The position numbers and the translations under genes are program-made. Source: Tubulanus polymorphus (taxonomy: Eukaryota > Nemertea > Palaeonemertea > Tubulaniformes > Tubulanidae). Taken from it: 64,000 nucleotides of DNA. Position 1 is the stretch's first letter. Every line of letters begins with the position of its first letter. Of the stretch, positions 1-13,054 are shown piece by piece. The stretch covers positions 3,498,916 through 3,562,915 of the forward strand of contig NC_134032.1 in assembly GCF_964204645.1 (NCBI RefSeq). The letters are read 5' to 3'. The notes beneath the pieces are model-generated. The model was not told where the DNA came from. It made no database searches and worked only from the letters and a program-made list of their open reading frames with translations.

Positions 1-368
1 TCTGTCCATGGATGGATTTTGACAGTTCCAGCAACATTCAAACTGCGTAAATCTCTAGTTTTCAGTTATGTAAGAATCATTTTTTTAAAATCTCTATCTT
101 AAAATTTCAAAGTTCACCTGAAAGGGGGCATTTATGCGCACAGTTATTGAAATGTTTGGATTTTTTAGAAAATCATTTCTGAAAATAACGAACTTCAAAG
201 TTCAGTACCCTTGATTTCTATGCGCACGGAAAAAACTGACCGCCAATTTTTATATCGCTCTCATGTCGCATTGTTGCAAATTTAAAGAATGGTTTTTACA
301 TAACTGAAAACTAGAGATTTATGCGGTTTGAATGTTGCTGAAACTGTCAAAATCCATCCATGGGCAGA
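1..368. mobile_element. Foldback (MITE-like) element
   Basis: Bases about 3-68 and 297-368 are inverted copies of one another. The left arm contains CCATGGATGGATTTTGACAG and the right arm its complement, with only a few mismatches. The interior (69-296) has no open frame. The size and structure fit a non-autonomous DNA transposon; I do not recognise the family. The left edge is at the window start, so the outer boundary is uncertain. Confidence 0.7.
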
Positions 369-1090
369 TGAAATATGATACAACACACTTCACGGATAGC
401 TTTTAAAAAAGAGAAAAAATGATCCAACAATACGGGACAAAAGTACCCTAACAAAATGGCGGCTAGCAACTGTAAAATGGTTTTTTCTATAAAACTGTTC
501 TATTACAATACTGATTCATGAAATAAAACGCAATCATCAAATACAAATACTTTCGATCTTTTACTCGGATATTGGTATAATAGTTTTCTTACATAATTGA
601 GCCCCAGTTACTGATAGATTGATTGAAAACTTACAGTTATGTATCGGTGACGATGGAATAATACATTCAAAGGGCAGAATCGACGATGCTGACATTTCTG
701 ATTTGGCAAAGAGACCTATCCTATTTCGTTGCCAAAGTATCACAAATTTGTGGATTTGGTGATTTTGAGATCACATTCTTGAATTTTCATCTACGTGTAA
801 ATGCTACCATCGCCGAGGTACGAACTCGTTATTGAATTCCAGATCTCAGACAGCGCGTTAAAACGTAATTAAAGCCATGTTTTAAATGCAAGTGTATTCA
901 GGGTCAACCTTCCACTACATCTGCCTTTGAATAGCAATCGAGTAGTATCGGTTCTAGCAGTCGAGTAGTATCGGTCCCATATTTCGATTATACGGATTTA
1001 GATTACTTAGGCCCTCTTGTGATAAAGTCTGGTCATAGTGAATCGAAATGCTACGCATGCCTTTTATATGTGTCGACCTATCGGTCGTGC
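369..1090. other. No gene recognised
   Basis: AT-rich sequence with only short shadow-type open frames and no convincing coding similarity, RNA gene or repeat structure. Confidence 0.5.
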
Positions 1091-1094
1091 TATG

Positions 1095-2560
1095 GTGGCT
1101 GATTCGGGACATGTAAAATTTTTTTTCGTCCTCCACGAAAACGCGCAAAAACAAATCTGACCGCGCAAAAACAAATATTACTGCGCAAAAACAAACTTAT
1201 AACGCGCAAAAACGATAATCCGAAAATTTTTTTTGATCGCCAGCGGTCGTGAACTTAAAAAATATTACGCCTGCAGGTATGCTGTCGCCATCTATTAGAT
1301 CAAACAGTTTCTATGTGATAACTTGTTAGATCTACCTAGTCCCACCCCTAATTAACATACGATTTGAATATAAATTGGAACTGGTAGAACAATCTGAAAA
1401 TAGCTTTTTCAATCTAACCCTACTATTTAACCCAACTGGTGAAACATTGCAAAATGTTCAATAGGGTTAGTCATAGGACAAATAGAGATCTAAACGACGT
1501 AAAGCAATGTAAACAAACAAACAACGTCAAATTTCATTTATTTTTATTAATTCTGTATCTACAAATCTTACGCATGGTCTAATATGGGAATTGTTTTTTT
1601 TTACTTTAATATAACGGGCACGGTATTTATATCTAACACGTTCGTACCAAGTGCTGCAGATTCCAATTAGATATTCTGCTAGAAATGTCTCTCAGAAAAT
1701 GAATCTTTCAGAAATGAAGATAAATATCTGTATTTAGGCTAAAAAAAATTGATACCTTGTTTCTCCGCTCTGCTGAGCTTAAATGTTGACTCGGCCGGCC
1801 GCCTATCTACCCTATACATTACTTTTTTTTAAATCGTGATCAATTTTACCATAACAGACCCGGCCGCTGTAGAAATGAACTGTTTACAAATTTTATCATA
1901 TTTTACAAAAATGACCCGGCCGCTGCGGAGAAACAAGGTATCATTTTTGTTTAGCCTTAAGGTAGAAAACTAGCAGAAAGTGATGCCGATATTTTTCTTA
2001 GTATTTTGAAAGGTTTTGTGACACCGTAAAAACCGATACGATATGTTAACATACATTAATAACTACCACGCGTTATTAATATGGTTGTGTGTTGGCTGGT
2101 GTGCCTACGTTATCAATATATAATGGGGCTAGACTGGTTGCCGGTCAATCATATTCAACTATCGGTATTTTCAACAATAAAACTTCATTGTATTGTGATC
2201 AATCGAAGACGATAATAACAAACGATATATGCATATATTTATTCATCAAGGGGTCGTCAACTTGAATCAAGTTAGTTTTTCTTTGAAATCAATTAATACA
2301 ACTACATAGATTAATCATTTCTTAAGTTACCGTTTAATTTAATAGATGGCGACAGCGTGACATCATAGTAGCGCGCGTAAATTATCTAAATATATGTTTT
2401 TTTCGCGTTACTTGACGACCGCGAAAAACAAAGTTTTAGCGCGCAAAAACGTTATATTCCGTTTTGCGCTTAAAGTTTGTTTTTGCGGGCGCGCAGAAAC
2501 AAATCTTACCGCGCTAAGACGGAGTATTTCGTTTTTGAGCGTTTTACTATTTTGAGCGAG
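1095..2560. mobile_element. Non-autonomous element with GCGCAAAAACAAA subterminal repeats
   Basis: The left part (about 1130-1225) has four short direct repeats of the type GCGCAAAAACAAAT about 20 bp apart. The right part (about 2410-2560) has degenerate copies in both orientations. Just inside these lie inverted matches: TGCTGTCGCCATCTATTAGA near 1270 and its near-complement near 2340. This looks like a DNA transposon with subterminal repeats and no surviving coding region. Boundaries are approximate. Confidence 0.5.
1744..1955. repeat. Small inverted repeat nested in the 1.1-2.6 kb element
   Basis: GATACCTTGTTTCTCCGC near 1750 is complementary to GCGGAGAAACAAGGTATC near 1926-1945. Between the arms are GC-rich GGCCGGCCGCC and two copies of GACCCGGCCGCTG. 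It is probably a second, nested foldback element. No coding content. Confidence 0.55.
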
Positions 2561-2740
2561 GGACTACGTTTGACTATAAACTCCCGTTGAACTCTATTTT
2601 CAGCCAAATAACTAGTATAAAATAACTACTTTTACATCGGCCAATGAAGTCTTGAATGAGATAATTACTCGCATGAGGTTGCTAGTTATTTGGCTGAAAA
2701 TAGAGTTCAACGGGAGTTTATAGTCAAACGTAGTCCCTGG
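2559..2740. mobile_element. Short foldback element
   Basis: The arms (about 2560-2616 and 2683-2739) are almost perfect inverted copies about 57 bp long. Each contains TTTGACTATAAACTCCCGTT or its complement. A 66-bp AT-rich loop separates them. It directly abuts the preceding element. Confidence 0.75.
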
Positions 2741-4585
2741 CAAGGGTTTTTTATGAGCGGCTAGTGGACTTGGTTAAAGGCATGAACAAAAAGATTTTAT
2801 GCATATTACTTGCTTTATTTAAACTTACTTTATTTACTTGCATTACTGGTATTTGTTTGTCATTCGGGAACAAAACTTCCCTCCCGCGTCTGCTCTATAA
2901 GTCTCGGGTTGAGCTTTTTATTTCAACTTTTTATTTAAAAAAAAAACCAATAAAAGTAGAATTCGCCCGCCCTCGTCATAGAAGAGAATCTGATGAGAAA
3001 CTAGTGTATTTCTGTGTGGCCTAACAGACTTGAGCCATTTATTAATGGGGTACCCGCGAAACCAGCTATCCCACCAGATGGCGCAACAAGCAGTAGGTCG
3101 TTCGTTGTCAAAATTAGTTCATTTTCAATGACATTTGAACTGGATTTTTGAACTCCTCAATCCATATACTATCACAGCACCTACCAATATACAATACTTT
3201 CATTCTTCTTATCGGATGTCGGTAAAGTTTCCATAAATGATTCATTCATTTAAGAGAAAAGTTAATTTAGGTTTAATTGAAATGTAGACGAAATCGAACG
3301 TGGACGACCAACTATCTACTAGCGACACCTGGCGGATCCTCGCCTGCCATACGTGGAATCCTCGATTGCCACAGTAGCACTGCGGGTACCCCATTACTGT
3401 CAGTAAGTCAGATTCGGTTCGGAAAAAGACACCTTTAAGTATCCACGTCGCGTTTATTAGAGACGTCCGCCCGTCCATTTAACCCTGGTCTATTCATGGT
3501 CTATTCAGACTGCCCATTTTTGCAAATGACACACTCGACGTATGTGTTAAGGAGATGAAGCGAAATATCCCCGACAAAAATCGACTTAAGAAGTGCCTCG
3601 TTTCTCGATAATTACCGAATCTTTGTGTTCAATATTTATTCACTGCTCGACGATTATGCTATTCCCGAAAGTAATTTGAATTGTTCTACAAACAAATTAA
3701 TTCAAAACCATACATATTGTCATACGAATGAGAGCCATACATGTCTTATACTTCGGTAAAGTTGAGACTTGTAAGATAGTCTACCCCGAGTGAAGTTTAA
3801 AGGGGTGTTCACACGACATCGTTAAGACCGGCCTAAACTTGGTCCGGTCCAGTTTGACCAGCCCAAGCGTTCACACGAGCAAACATTCCATTCCGAATTT
3901 GCCTTTTCCATTTTAGACCGGTTTTTGACGGACCTAAAAGAGCGAACCCAGGTCCGATCCAAATTTTTGAACGGACTATTCTGTGGTTGGAACTGGCACG
4001 AGGTCCGGTCTAAATCGTATTCTGTGGTATGAATTCAACTGTATTAAACTCGTCACCAATTCGACATCCAGCTGATCAGCATAGTTTTTAGATTACATAT
4101 AATTTCTATATTGCCTAAACGTTAATTTCTTTACTAACGGATTATTATTTATCTTAAAATCCGAGCGTGTGTTTCTCGTTCAAATTTAGACTGTTACTGG
4201 TACAACGTTTACATGAAACATATTGTCAGATATCACCTTTAAGTGGCCAGCCCTCTCAGAGGGAACCGTGGTAAAATAATTATTACCACAGTTCGTACCG
4301 ACAACAATACCTGCAAATCCATGACACGCCTAGATGAAAGTGCCAATCAAAATCTTACACTTAACTCACTACTGATAGGTGAGTGTTGGAGCGTGAAATT
4401 TGACAAGTCACTTGGCTCTATAATAATAATTCTCAACCAAGTCAGAATATTGTAAGATGGCCAGCCATTGCATTCATACATGTTTTCATTCGGTCTTTTT
4501 TCGTATGAAGGTCAAAGAATTTAAAGACGTATAAAGATATCGAAAGGTGTCAATACGTACGTATTTCGTTTTGCCTCCAAGAATT
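2741..4585. other. No gene recognised; possible MITE at about 3800-4030
   Basis: No convincing coding sequence. Around 3805-4025 there is a GC-richer block with repeated GGTCCGGTC- and TTCACACGA-type words, some in inverted orientation. It may be a degenerate short transposon, but the arms are too diverged for me to place ends. Confidence 0.35.
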
Positions 4586-5225
4586 CTCATAAGGCCACAC
4601 ACAAAAATCCTGTTTCTCGGCTGGGCAATCACCAAAATGGGTAGGTCGGTAGGGAATTTTTTTTTCTTTGTATATAAAAAAATATTTCGGGTATTCTTCT
4701 GACAGCGGGTAGGTCGCCGTAAATAATTTTGACGGGACCAAATTTCCAGTTAAAAATAGGATTAGCAGCTAGACGACCACAATAATAAAGGGAAGTTGAT
4801 GTTTTTTTGTATTATATTTCACACTTGGAAACTGTTTATAAAAAGGAAAACATCAAAATCTTGAATAGGCGTATAATATATTGTATACGGAATTCCTGGA
4901 ATTTTACAATCCAAGGTCGCCAATATCTGATTAGCATCGTTGTCTATATCCAGTATAAGATTGTTAAATCCGATGTAATAAGATATTTTTATCATGTCGT
5001 CTCGGTGCCGACATCACGATTTCACGAAAAAGAAAAAATATTTACGAGAATGGAGAGCTTTGTAGTCGGTCGGCCACATATATATTTTTGAAAATAGTCA
5101 TTTAATCCACAATTTTGAAATAGGGTCGGTAGGCAATTTTATTTTATTTCGAAAATGGTTATTTCAAATGACAAAATATTGGATCGGTCGGGCCCGAGAA
5201 ACAGGGTTTTCTTTTGGTGTGCCTA
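4586..5225. mobile_element. Foldback/MITE-like element, about 640 bp
   Basis: The left end near 4590-4625 (CACAAAAATCCTGTTTCTCGG) is the approximate complement of the right end near 5190-5224 (CCGAGAAACAGGGTTTTCTT). The interior contains further words of the type GGTCGGTAGG(G/C)AATTTT in direct orientation. Open frames inside show no recognisable domain. Confidence 0.5.
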
Positions 5226-8200
5226 AGGATTGAGTTGAGACACATGAAAGACACAAGTCAGTCTGTTCTTAAAGTGATTTTTCCTATAAAATGACGGTAC
5301 TGTAGACAAATAACTGAATTTAGTGAATCGAGTAAGGTGGTTGATTTGAACACTGTCATAGTCATGGCCGAGAGACCAAAAATGACGAGTCAGGAGTCTA
5401 GCTGAAGGTTCGAATTTATTTGACAAAATTGGAATCGGGACATACAAAATTAGCTTACAAACAGGTAGAAAAGTATTGTTCCCGAAACGCAGGTCTAGTG
5501 AATATTAACAAACACATTTATATCACAAGACAAATGCATGGTGGATGCATTCCTTGAGCCGTGAATCAGCTTATAATATTTGTGACCTACTGGCTACGCC
5601 TTAATCATTATACACCTCGATCTTTACACTTCTAACTGAATAGAAATAATGAGATTTCAACTGAACGCTGTTAAATATCTCCACAGATCTTACAGTGAAC
5701 GCAGTTGAAATCAGTTTTTATTTTATAACATTGACCGTGGGAATTAGCTTCTTCAACATCGTTTAAAATGTTACCATTAGTGGCCGCGACTCGTATTACA
5801 GTACATGAAACTTTTTAATGAAATGGCGCATCCCTGCTCCTCGTCACGAATTCAGTATAATATTCTTTATCAATACATGTAATACGCGCGTAGGAAAGAT
5901 GACCAAAAGAACACATTCTAACAAAATAATCTAATGCAAGATTACATATCGTAGAAATAAACCAAGTTCAGGTTTCCGGGGTAGCTCTATTTAACTGATT
6001 CGTTAAGTTTTTGATTAAATTAGTAAGTTAAAAATTGATCACATTGTGCAATGCTAAGATGCTCTCTACAATAACGAGGAAAGAGATTGATTCCGGGGTA
6101 GCTCGAACGAATTAACGCTGTAATTTTCATTTTATTTCACAAGACAGCGTGGGTATAAAAATGTTTAAGCACAAACCGTGTCACAAAAAAAATTCGACGA
6201 CTTTATTATGAGGGAACATGAAAAAATCGAGAAAAGCAATAGAAGATTTGACAAGACAATGAAAAGAAGAGGAGGCAGAGAATTTAGGGGAAGTTTGGAG
6301 ATTCTTGTTTCAAGGTCTGGACACGCAGGAGCCGTGGCAACCCGATCAGATGTACGTGTGACGTGTCTCTGGCTCGTCAATCCCGCCAGTATAAAATTAC
6401 CGCACGCACGACGTCGGTTCATCTTCGTTTGCCGGACATTAAGGCAGAGCTTCTGTTTTTGCGGCAAGAATCTGGACATAAAACCGTATGTTTTACCTTA
6501 AAAGAAAACTTTCGCTTAGTGACAAACTTGGCATACAAATTTCATTGGATTATGACGGGTTAGTGTAAAAAATCAGATAATATTCGTTTTTGACGACATC
6601 TACACTTTCTAACTGCTAGCTGCATTAGGATCGCAACTTACACAAAAGGTTTTTTTGAAAACCTCAATGCGCTCTCAGGAAGGTAAAACTAAAACTTAAT
6701 TAAATCTGGAATGAGCCACTTCTCCGCTGAATATAGGGTTGCCATGACATAGAATAATTTGTAAAACCTTACAAAATACCGATAATTGATGGAACACTAT
6801 ATGTAAATATCAGACAGTTCCGTGATTTTTTAAACGATGCTTGAACCTTTCAAAAGTACGAATTTGAAAATTTGAATGCCTATATTCTCCAGGTCAATCA
6901 TTCTCATTCATGGGAAATTATATATTTTCAGAAATTCACTTATATTTTTTACAAATTCCATACTAAATCTTATTATCTCCCATATAATGATCCCTGTACG
7001 CAGTACATGAAAAAAATCTGAATTTCCCGTACAAGCATAGTTTAACAGGTATGCAGAATAACATTTTTCCTTCTGTCTTTACGAGCGTGCAATCGGACTA
7101 CTTGGAATAATTCATCTGTCCCATTGTGTTGAATTTGTATAATATTGACATCAATCGCTGGGGTTCGATTATCTTTTTGGAACCAATTACATTGAATTGC
7201 ATTACTCAGATATTTCATGTCATTTAACTAACCAATAGTTTCACTTGTTTCTAAATTTTGCAAAAGAAAATTTTATTTTTCTATAAGTGATATTCCCGGG
7301 GTACCAGTCAATGGATGCACTGTATTGGCGTAAAGAAACATGATCCAGAAATATATCTAAACTTTATCCTTAACGCATGAAACATACTTTAAAAATATCA
7401 AAACCTACCGTGTCAGAGGCTTCCCGTATGAAAGTGGTAAGAAAAATAAATTCAAAAAGAAAGAATGCGTGTGTCACTGAGACAGGTTATTTATAGTATT
7501 ACTGTTTCAGTCCCCTCGCCGTTACGTATCTCCTGCAGTGAAATATAACCCAGTTCACATGTTCGGACACTGTGATATCGTCCAGTTTCAAAACGAAGAT
7601 GGCGGGACCTAAGGCGTAATTCGGAGAATTCGCGGCGATTTGTGAAGTTTTTGGCAAGAAAATGATTTCTTTAATAAAGCGTGATTTAAATAGTTTGTAG
7701 GATTGGTGTTTTGGGTTTATTGTTTGAGTCGTTCATTTCATTGAGCTAGATGAATAAAGGGCTTTCATTTTAGATTAGAGAAGATTAATTATTTGTTGGG
7801 ATGGTTTAAACCGATTGAACCAAACACCTGAGAGGTCGTGGCATCCTAGAAGTGAGTGGAGATTTGTGCACCAGTTCTGGGTAGAGTGCATAGACATTAG
7901 GTCTTCATGATATGCTTTATATACCATTGTCGAAATGTTTATTTTAGAGATGCGCAGCCAGTATTTGACCGTAGTGGCAAGAAGGTACAAGCAGCTGCAT
8001 TAATAGAGCGTTTCTTTACGCCGAGTAGATACTTGCCTAATTTGATGAACGATTTTCGCAGGGTAGATAGTTTCATAATATTGTAAAAGCGAGATGGGTA
8101 TATTACACAGGGGATTGGTTACAGCCAGACATTACTTGCCAGATCATTCATTCAATCTATAAATGTCCGAAGCTACGATCAAGTTACCGATGGAAATTCA

Positions 8201-8958
8201 TTCATTATAAAAGGGAGCCTATGCAATGTAATTCAATGGTTATAGCATCTTATAGAGCAGATATTCATGTGATGTCATGGTTATAAAAAGGCAGGACCGC
8301 GACGAGTGAGGGTTCGGGGTAGCAGACGAACCACCTTAAATTTTTCAAAATTAACATATATTTGTCATGTTTTTTTTTCTTTGATAAGCCTTTGATAAAT
8401 GATAAGCCTTAGCTTTGTTTCTCATCTTCTTCCAGCGGACCGAATTTCAGCTATTCCGACCGTTCCAACTATAAGTGGATGATAGATGTGAGTATATTTC
8501 GCAAGATTTCTGATATTTTATTCGTGCCAAATTGTGTCAACCATAAAGTAACTTTATTTCTCTAACGGTAAATAGCTATCAAGAATAAGACTGTATTCCT
8601 ATCAAATTAATTAAACAAATATGCGAGAGTGCACCATCAATCCTATATGGCGAATAGTTTGACAGTATCTCTAATGAATGAAGAATAGCTATCACCAGTA
8701 AGACTTGTAAATAAGACATTTTGTAACCACACGGATCTCTTTCTCGTGAAATTAATTTATCGATTCATCAGAGAATGCAGCCATTCCATGCAGCGGAGAC
8801 GACCATCCATTAATATTACATGGAAGTATGAGGATTAAGATTTGGATGCTAATTTGATTTGCTAGAATTTGAAGGCAAACAAGAAATTACAATAGGATAT
8901 AACATTTAGAAGTTTCTAATAGATCTGTAACTCCTAACGTGCTACTTGTTGATCCGAG
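5226..8958. other. No gene recognised
   Basis: About 3.7 kb without a supported feature. Open frames of 60-107 codons at 6.1-6.6 kb overlap on both strands and contain no motif I recognise, so I treat them as chance. An upstream exon or promoter of the GPCR at 8959 could lie here, but none is evident. Confidence 0.4.
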
Positions 8959-9909
8959 ATGAATTATACTGAGATGCACTTAGTTGGACGACCTTACAGC
9001 GGTTACATCGTTCTAATGGCATTGGTGAACAAGTCTGGCACCTACCGTACAGTTTCATTGGTCATACTGCTTGTCATGTTCTTGTTAGGAGCGTTTGGAA
9101 ATTCGGCTACATTCCTGATAATGATAAGTCGCAGATTCCGCAGTTTATCTTACGCTAACTACCTGATCGCTTTGTCTATCAGTGATTTAGTGTTCTGTGT
9201 TGGTTTTACGCTGATGCCTATTTTACAGTTTGTTCACTTTAGTCTAAATACTGCTCAAATAATTTTGGTAGATTCACTGATCAGTTGTCAAATATACGAA
9301 TTCTTAATAAATTCGATGGGCGCCAATAGTGCCTGGTTAATAGTAGCGATATCTCTAGAACGTGCGGCAGTTGTTCTCTTCCCGTTCACATCTCGTTTGA
9401 TATGTACACCCAGATTCGCCCGATGCGTCATTGCTTTTTTGTCCACAATAAATGCATTCGTAATTGGTGTTCATCCAGTAGCAACAATGAAATTTATTTA
9501 TCCTTTCGGATGTTACTACAAGTCTTGGGACCAAACCTTACTTTTTATGATATGTGTAATATACGTTTTTCTTCTGCCATTAACTTTCATATTAATATCA
9601 AATTCTGTCATAATAATTCAGTTATTCAAGGGTTCAAAAATGGTTTCGTCCGATCAGAAAACTACAAAATCAAAACGTACAACAATAATGCTTCTAACAG
9701 TTTCACTCGCATTTGCAACTTTTACACTGCCAAACTCGCTGGTCGTACTTTTACAAATCTCACCGGAACATACAGACTTCCTCATAGATATTTCCTCCCA
9801 GTTCGAATCATGTAATTATGTCATCAATTTCTACGTATACCTTTTACTGGGACAAGAAATTCGTGAATATTTCTGTATGAAAATCCGCTGTAGAAATTCA
9901 TTAGAATAA
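8959..9909 (+). CDS. Rhodopsin-class (class A) GPCR, orphan, intronless
   Basis: The gene encodes a 316-residue seven-helix receptor predicted to act at the plasma membrane through G proteins. The N-terminus is short with N-glycosylation sequons (NYT at residues 2-4 and an NKS near 24). Helix 1 carries GNSATFL. Helix 2 carries LIALSISDLVF with the expected Asp. The helix 3 end reads ERA (residues 134-136) in place of the canonical DRY. A Pro-containing helix 5 and a basic third loop (KTTKSKR) follow. Helix 7 has NFYVY where NPxxY is usual, so the Pro is missing. The C-terminus is short with one basic stretch. The first ATG of the open frame is used. A single exon and divergent micro-motifs are common in peptide-receptor-like orphan expansions of marine invertebrates. 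The ligand cannot be read from sequence. The frame is intact. Confidence 0.85.
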   Translation: MNYTEMHLVGRPYSGYIVLMALVNKSGTYRTVSLVILLVMFLLGAFGNSATFLIMISRRFRSLSYANYLIALSISDLVFCVGFTLMPILQFVHFSLNTAQIILVDSLISCQIYEFLINSMGANSAWLIVAISLERAAVVLFPFTSRLICTPRFARCVIAFLSTINAFVIGVHPVATMKFIYPFGCYYKSWDQTLLFMICVIYVFLLPLTFILISNSVIIIQLFKGSKMVSSDQKTTKSKRTTIMLLTVSLAFATFTLPNSLVVLLQISPEHTDFLIDISSQFESCNYVINFYVYLLLGQEIREYFCMKIRCRNSLE

Positions 9910-12635
9910 CCATCCATTTCAAGTTTTGATTTATTCAGCGAAGATAATATAAAGCTTTAAAACAGTTTCATGAATTCATCGTCAAGCTAATAATTACTGT
10001 ACCGACCAACGGCCCCTATATGACCTTATTTCTTATGATACAAGCGCGTTCCTCTCTCATTCCATAACCAACCTCCACTTTAATATCGTATATTGCCTGC
10101 CTACAGTCCGTTCAGTCGGAGTGTCTGGTCCGGTATACGGAAGAAATGACCCGAGAAAAAATGTCCCCAGAAAAAATAACAATTATAAATATAGCTGCAA
10201 AGCAGCGACAACGGGTTTCCTACAAATCTGCACCATGCCATTCAGGTTGATAGGAATTATTGAAAATTTAAATGCCGATACATGAAATATAATGTATTGA
10301 CAGATTCGAACCTAATATACAACCACTGTGTCAACGTCCAATGTTATTCAGTTTTGAAACCGAACTTACGTGGACGTAAAATCGATAAATATGAATTGAT
10401 TAGACCAAGCATTTATTTTGTATCACCACGCTTTAAATAGATCTGTTCTATTAAGAAACTATCTTAAGAATCGGCTGACTCAATAGGTGTTGAATACATT
10501 TACTGATATAGTAACGTATTAGGATTTAGAATAAGTTTCAAGGAATTAATCTTTTTATTGAAATATTTGAATAAATACATATATTGTATTGTAGATTCAA
10601 TCGATTGATTATGAATTGCTTTGGTCTGGGTATTGGGCCGATGTTGATTTTGGCTTTTATGGATTACTAATTCTATACTGATGAACAATTTAAACCTTGC
10701 AACACGTGCGTAAATATCAAACCTATTCCACTAGTTAATAAACTGTTAGTCACTGCAAACTATTCCAGTGTTATGTCGATTGTGTTAATCGCTTTGCTTG
10801 AGTTGAACGATTCAGACCGTACTTGATGCAACATCGGTCGAAAAGAGTTGGTGTCGACCGACTGCCCTTGACCATTTATCTTCATGTGTTTGACATCAGC
10901 ATATACCCATGAACCGCAAAATATTCATAGAACATGAAAACCTATATACATGTATACAGTATTCAAACTTTCACTGATGTTGTTTATTTGAATGAACATT
11001 GGCTTATTTCAATATTCTAAAGCACGAAATAATAAGCCCAATCAATAGGCCCTATTCCCATTGGAATAATGCGTTCAGCTGTACCGTACACTCATCTGTC
11101 GAGATTGGAGAAATCGGTATACTAAACCTACGTACTGCAAAATGTACAGGCCTACATAATGATTTCTTGTTTTCTTGTATACAAGCCGTGATCACATGAA
11201 CGTTTTGGATCGAGGTTTGACTATAAAAGTCAGGTCAGCAGACAAGGCCTGAGCAAAATGTAATCACATGGCTCAATTAGCCTTTGTATGCGAATACTTT
11301 AAGGAAGGGAAACACGAGCGTATTTTTTTGCCCGATCGCGACGATTAAATTCGCCAGTGAATTCGTGGTCCCTGAACTTCGCTGAAAAAGCTGAATCAAT
11401 GAAACGCTGAAACATTGAAATAAAAACGCTGAAATTTCAGGGGATTTCCAAAAAACGCTGAAATCGTGCTAGGTACGGACAATACACGTTTTGAAATATT
11501 TTCCGGGCCGGTGTCCGCTGCCGAGTCCTGAACCGTGTTTTAGTCTCTACCTTCGGTTCCAGAGACATGCATGGACAGTATGTGTGGAGTATACTTCTAG
11601 AGGGCCACTTGTTGGACAAATTAATTCGCTTGAAATTCGGATTTTTAATGCATACAGGCAGCATAATGAGGAAAACCCATTCACAAACCGTGCAAGCCAA
11701 CTTAAACACTATGCTCAATATTCTCTGCAAGACGCGAAATGTCTTATTTGAACGTTCATGTATAAAACTATAGCAACTTTTCTTTTGTCAACACGTTGAT
11801 GGGCGACGGACTATGGTATTCTCTGAAGGAGGTAAATTAAATTAGACAGCTAGTTATATAAATGATGCAGCTTTTGGACAAAAGGGATCTAACTAAATTT
11901 CTTTTTAATTCACCGTGGAATGGAATGGATTGACGCCAATGGCATGCAGTAGGCCCCTACGTATGGGTCATACTGATTAGCGTCAACCAATTAATATAAA
12001 TCGGGCAAACCATTCAACAACTGTGAATAATTTATTTGCTGTGGTGTGATAATTAGTTTTTTTTTTTTTGAAGAAATGACATACCAACTGTTAGAAAAAT
12101 GTACCGATTCTTATTTTTAGACTACTACTGAATCTATAAATTGAGGAGTCATAGACAAAGTTGATTTGCTTAACTGGAGACACTTCTTGTCAAGTACATC
12201 ATCTCGTACTGGGTGTTTTGTAAGTTTAATTTCAGTATTTATTTACTAAGTGCTGTTCCCTCGGACCTCAGTGCTTTCAAACTAGGCCCACCCCATAGGC
12301 TATATATAGTCCAGGGTGTATTAGCCACTATTCTTTTATTTCCTACTTAAATGCACCTTTTTCTATTTTTAGACTCAGGCTTAGAATGTGCAAATTTTTT
12401 TGTGAGATACTGAGAAATCAGCTGGCACCAGTAAACTTCAACTGCGAAATTTGCAGCAGGATAGCTGAACGACACAATTTTAAAAAATAAAATAGCTATT
12501 CGAATGTTATTTCAATAATAACTTGATTCAACCAGAGGGAAATAAGTCAATTGCGGATGTACAGTACACCCACTTTTCTTCCTTGTTTCCTGGTACCAAA
12601 TTTTTAGTCTTAAGCTAATCGATATTCTAAGGTAT
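9910..12635. other. No gene recognised
   Basis: The GPCR 3' flank and about 2.7 kb of AT-rich sequence with no convincing exon, RNA gene or transposon boundary. Open frames at 11.4-11.8 kb overlap on both strands and show no domain. Confidence 0.4.
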
Positions 12636-12823
12636 GAGTAATAGGGGTAATAGGCTTTCAGGCAAAGGTCGAAGGGTCGAGCTCGTAAAAATGAAAATAA
12701 CAATAATTTCCAGTTGAATTAGTCGCACACACTCCTAATTCAACTGGAAATTATTGTTATTTTCATTTTTTACTCACTCGCCCCTTCAACCTTTAACCTG
12801 AAAGCCTATTACCCCTATTACTC
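12636..12823. repeat. Foldback hairpin at left end of Polinton copy 1
   Basis: The two arms (about 12636-12721 and 12736-12823) are inverted copies. The outer ends read GAGTAATAGGGGTAATAGGC and its complement, and a loop of about 14 bp lies at 12722-12735. The same hairpin, with matching arm sequence but a longer centre, sits at 40478-40746, also just upstream of a polymerase B gene. It is therefore part of the Polinton family's end rather than a chance neighbour. Confidence 0.8.
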
Positions 12824-13054
12824 TTAAAATATTCATGTAAATGAATAACATTTAAATTGACAGATTATTCAATATAAAAGTGTAAGCATTTATAGAATAG
12901 ATATATAGATATATTTACAACATTATTTCAATATTTATATTTGTATGAGTTAGATTTTTAAACATTAAAAGTGTTAGTAAAGTGTGATTGAAATAATACA
13001 TGATATAAATCATTGAACTTCTAAAATCAATTTAAAAAAAAATTTAGTATTAAA

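Noticed and set aside
6165-6563. Overlapping 66-107 codon frames on both strands
   Set aside because: Mutually overlapping frames with no domain, splice or start support.
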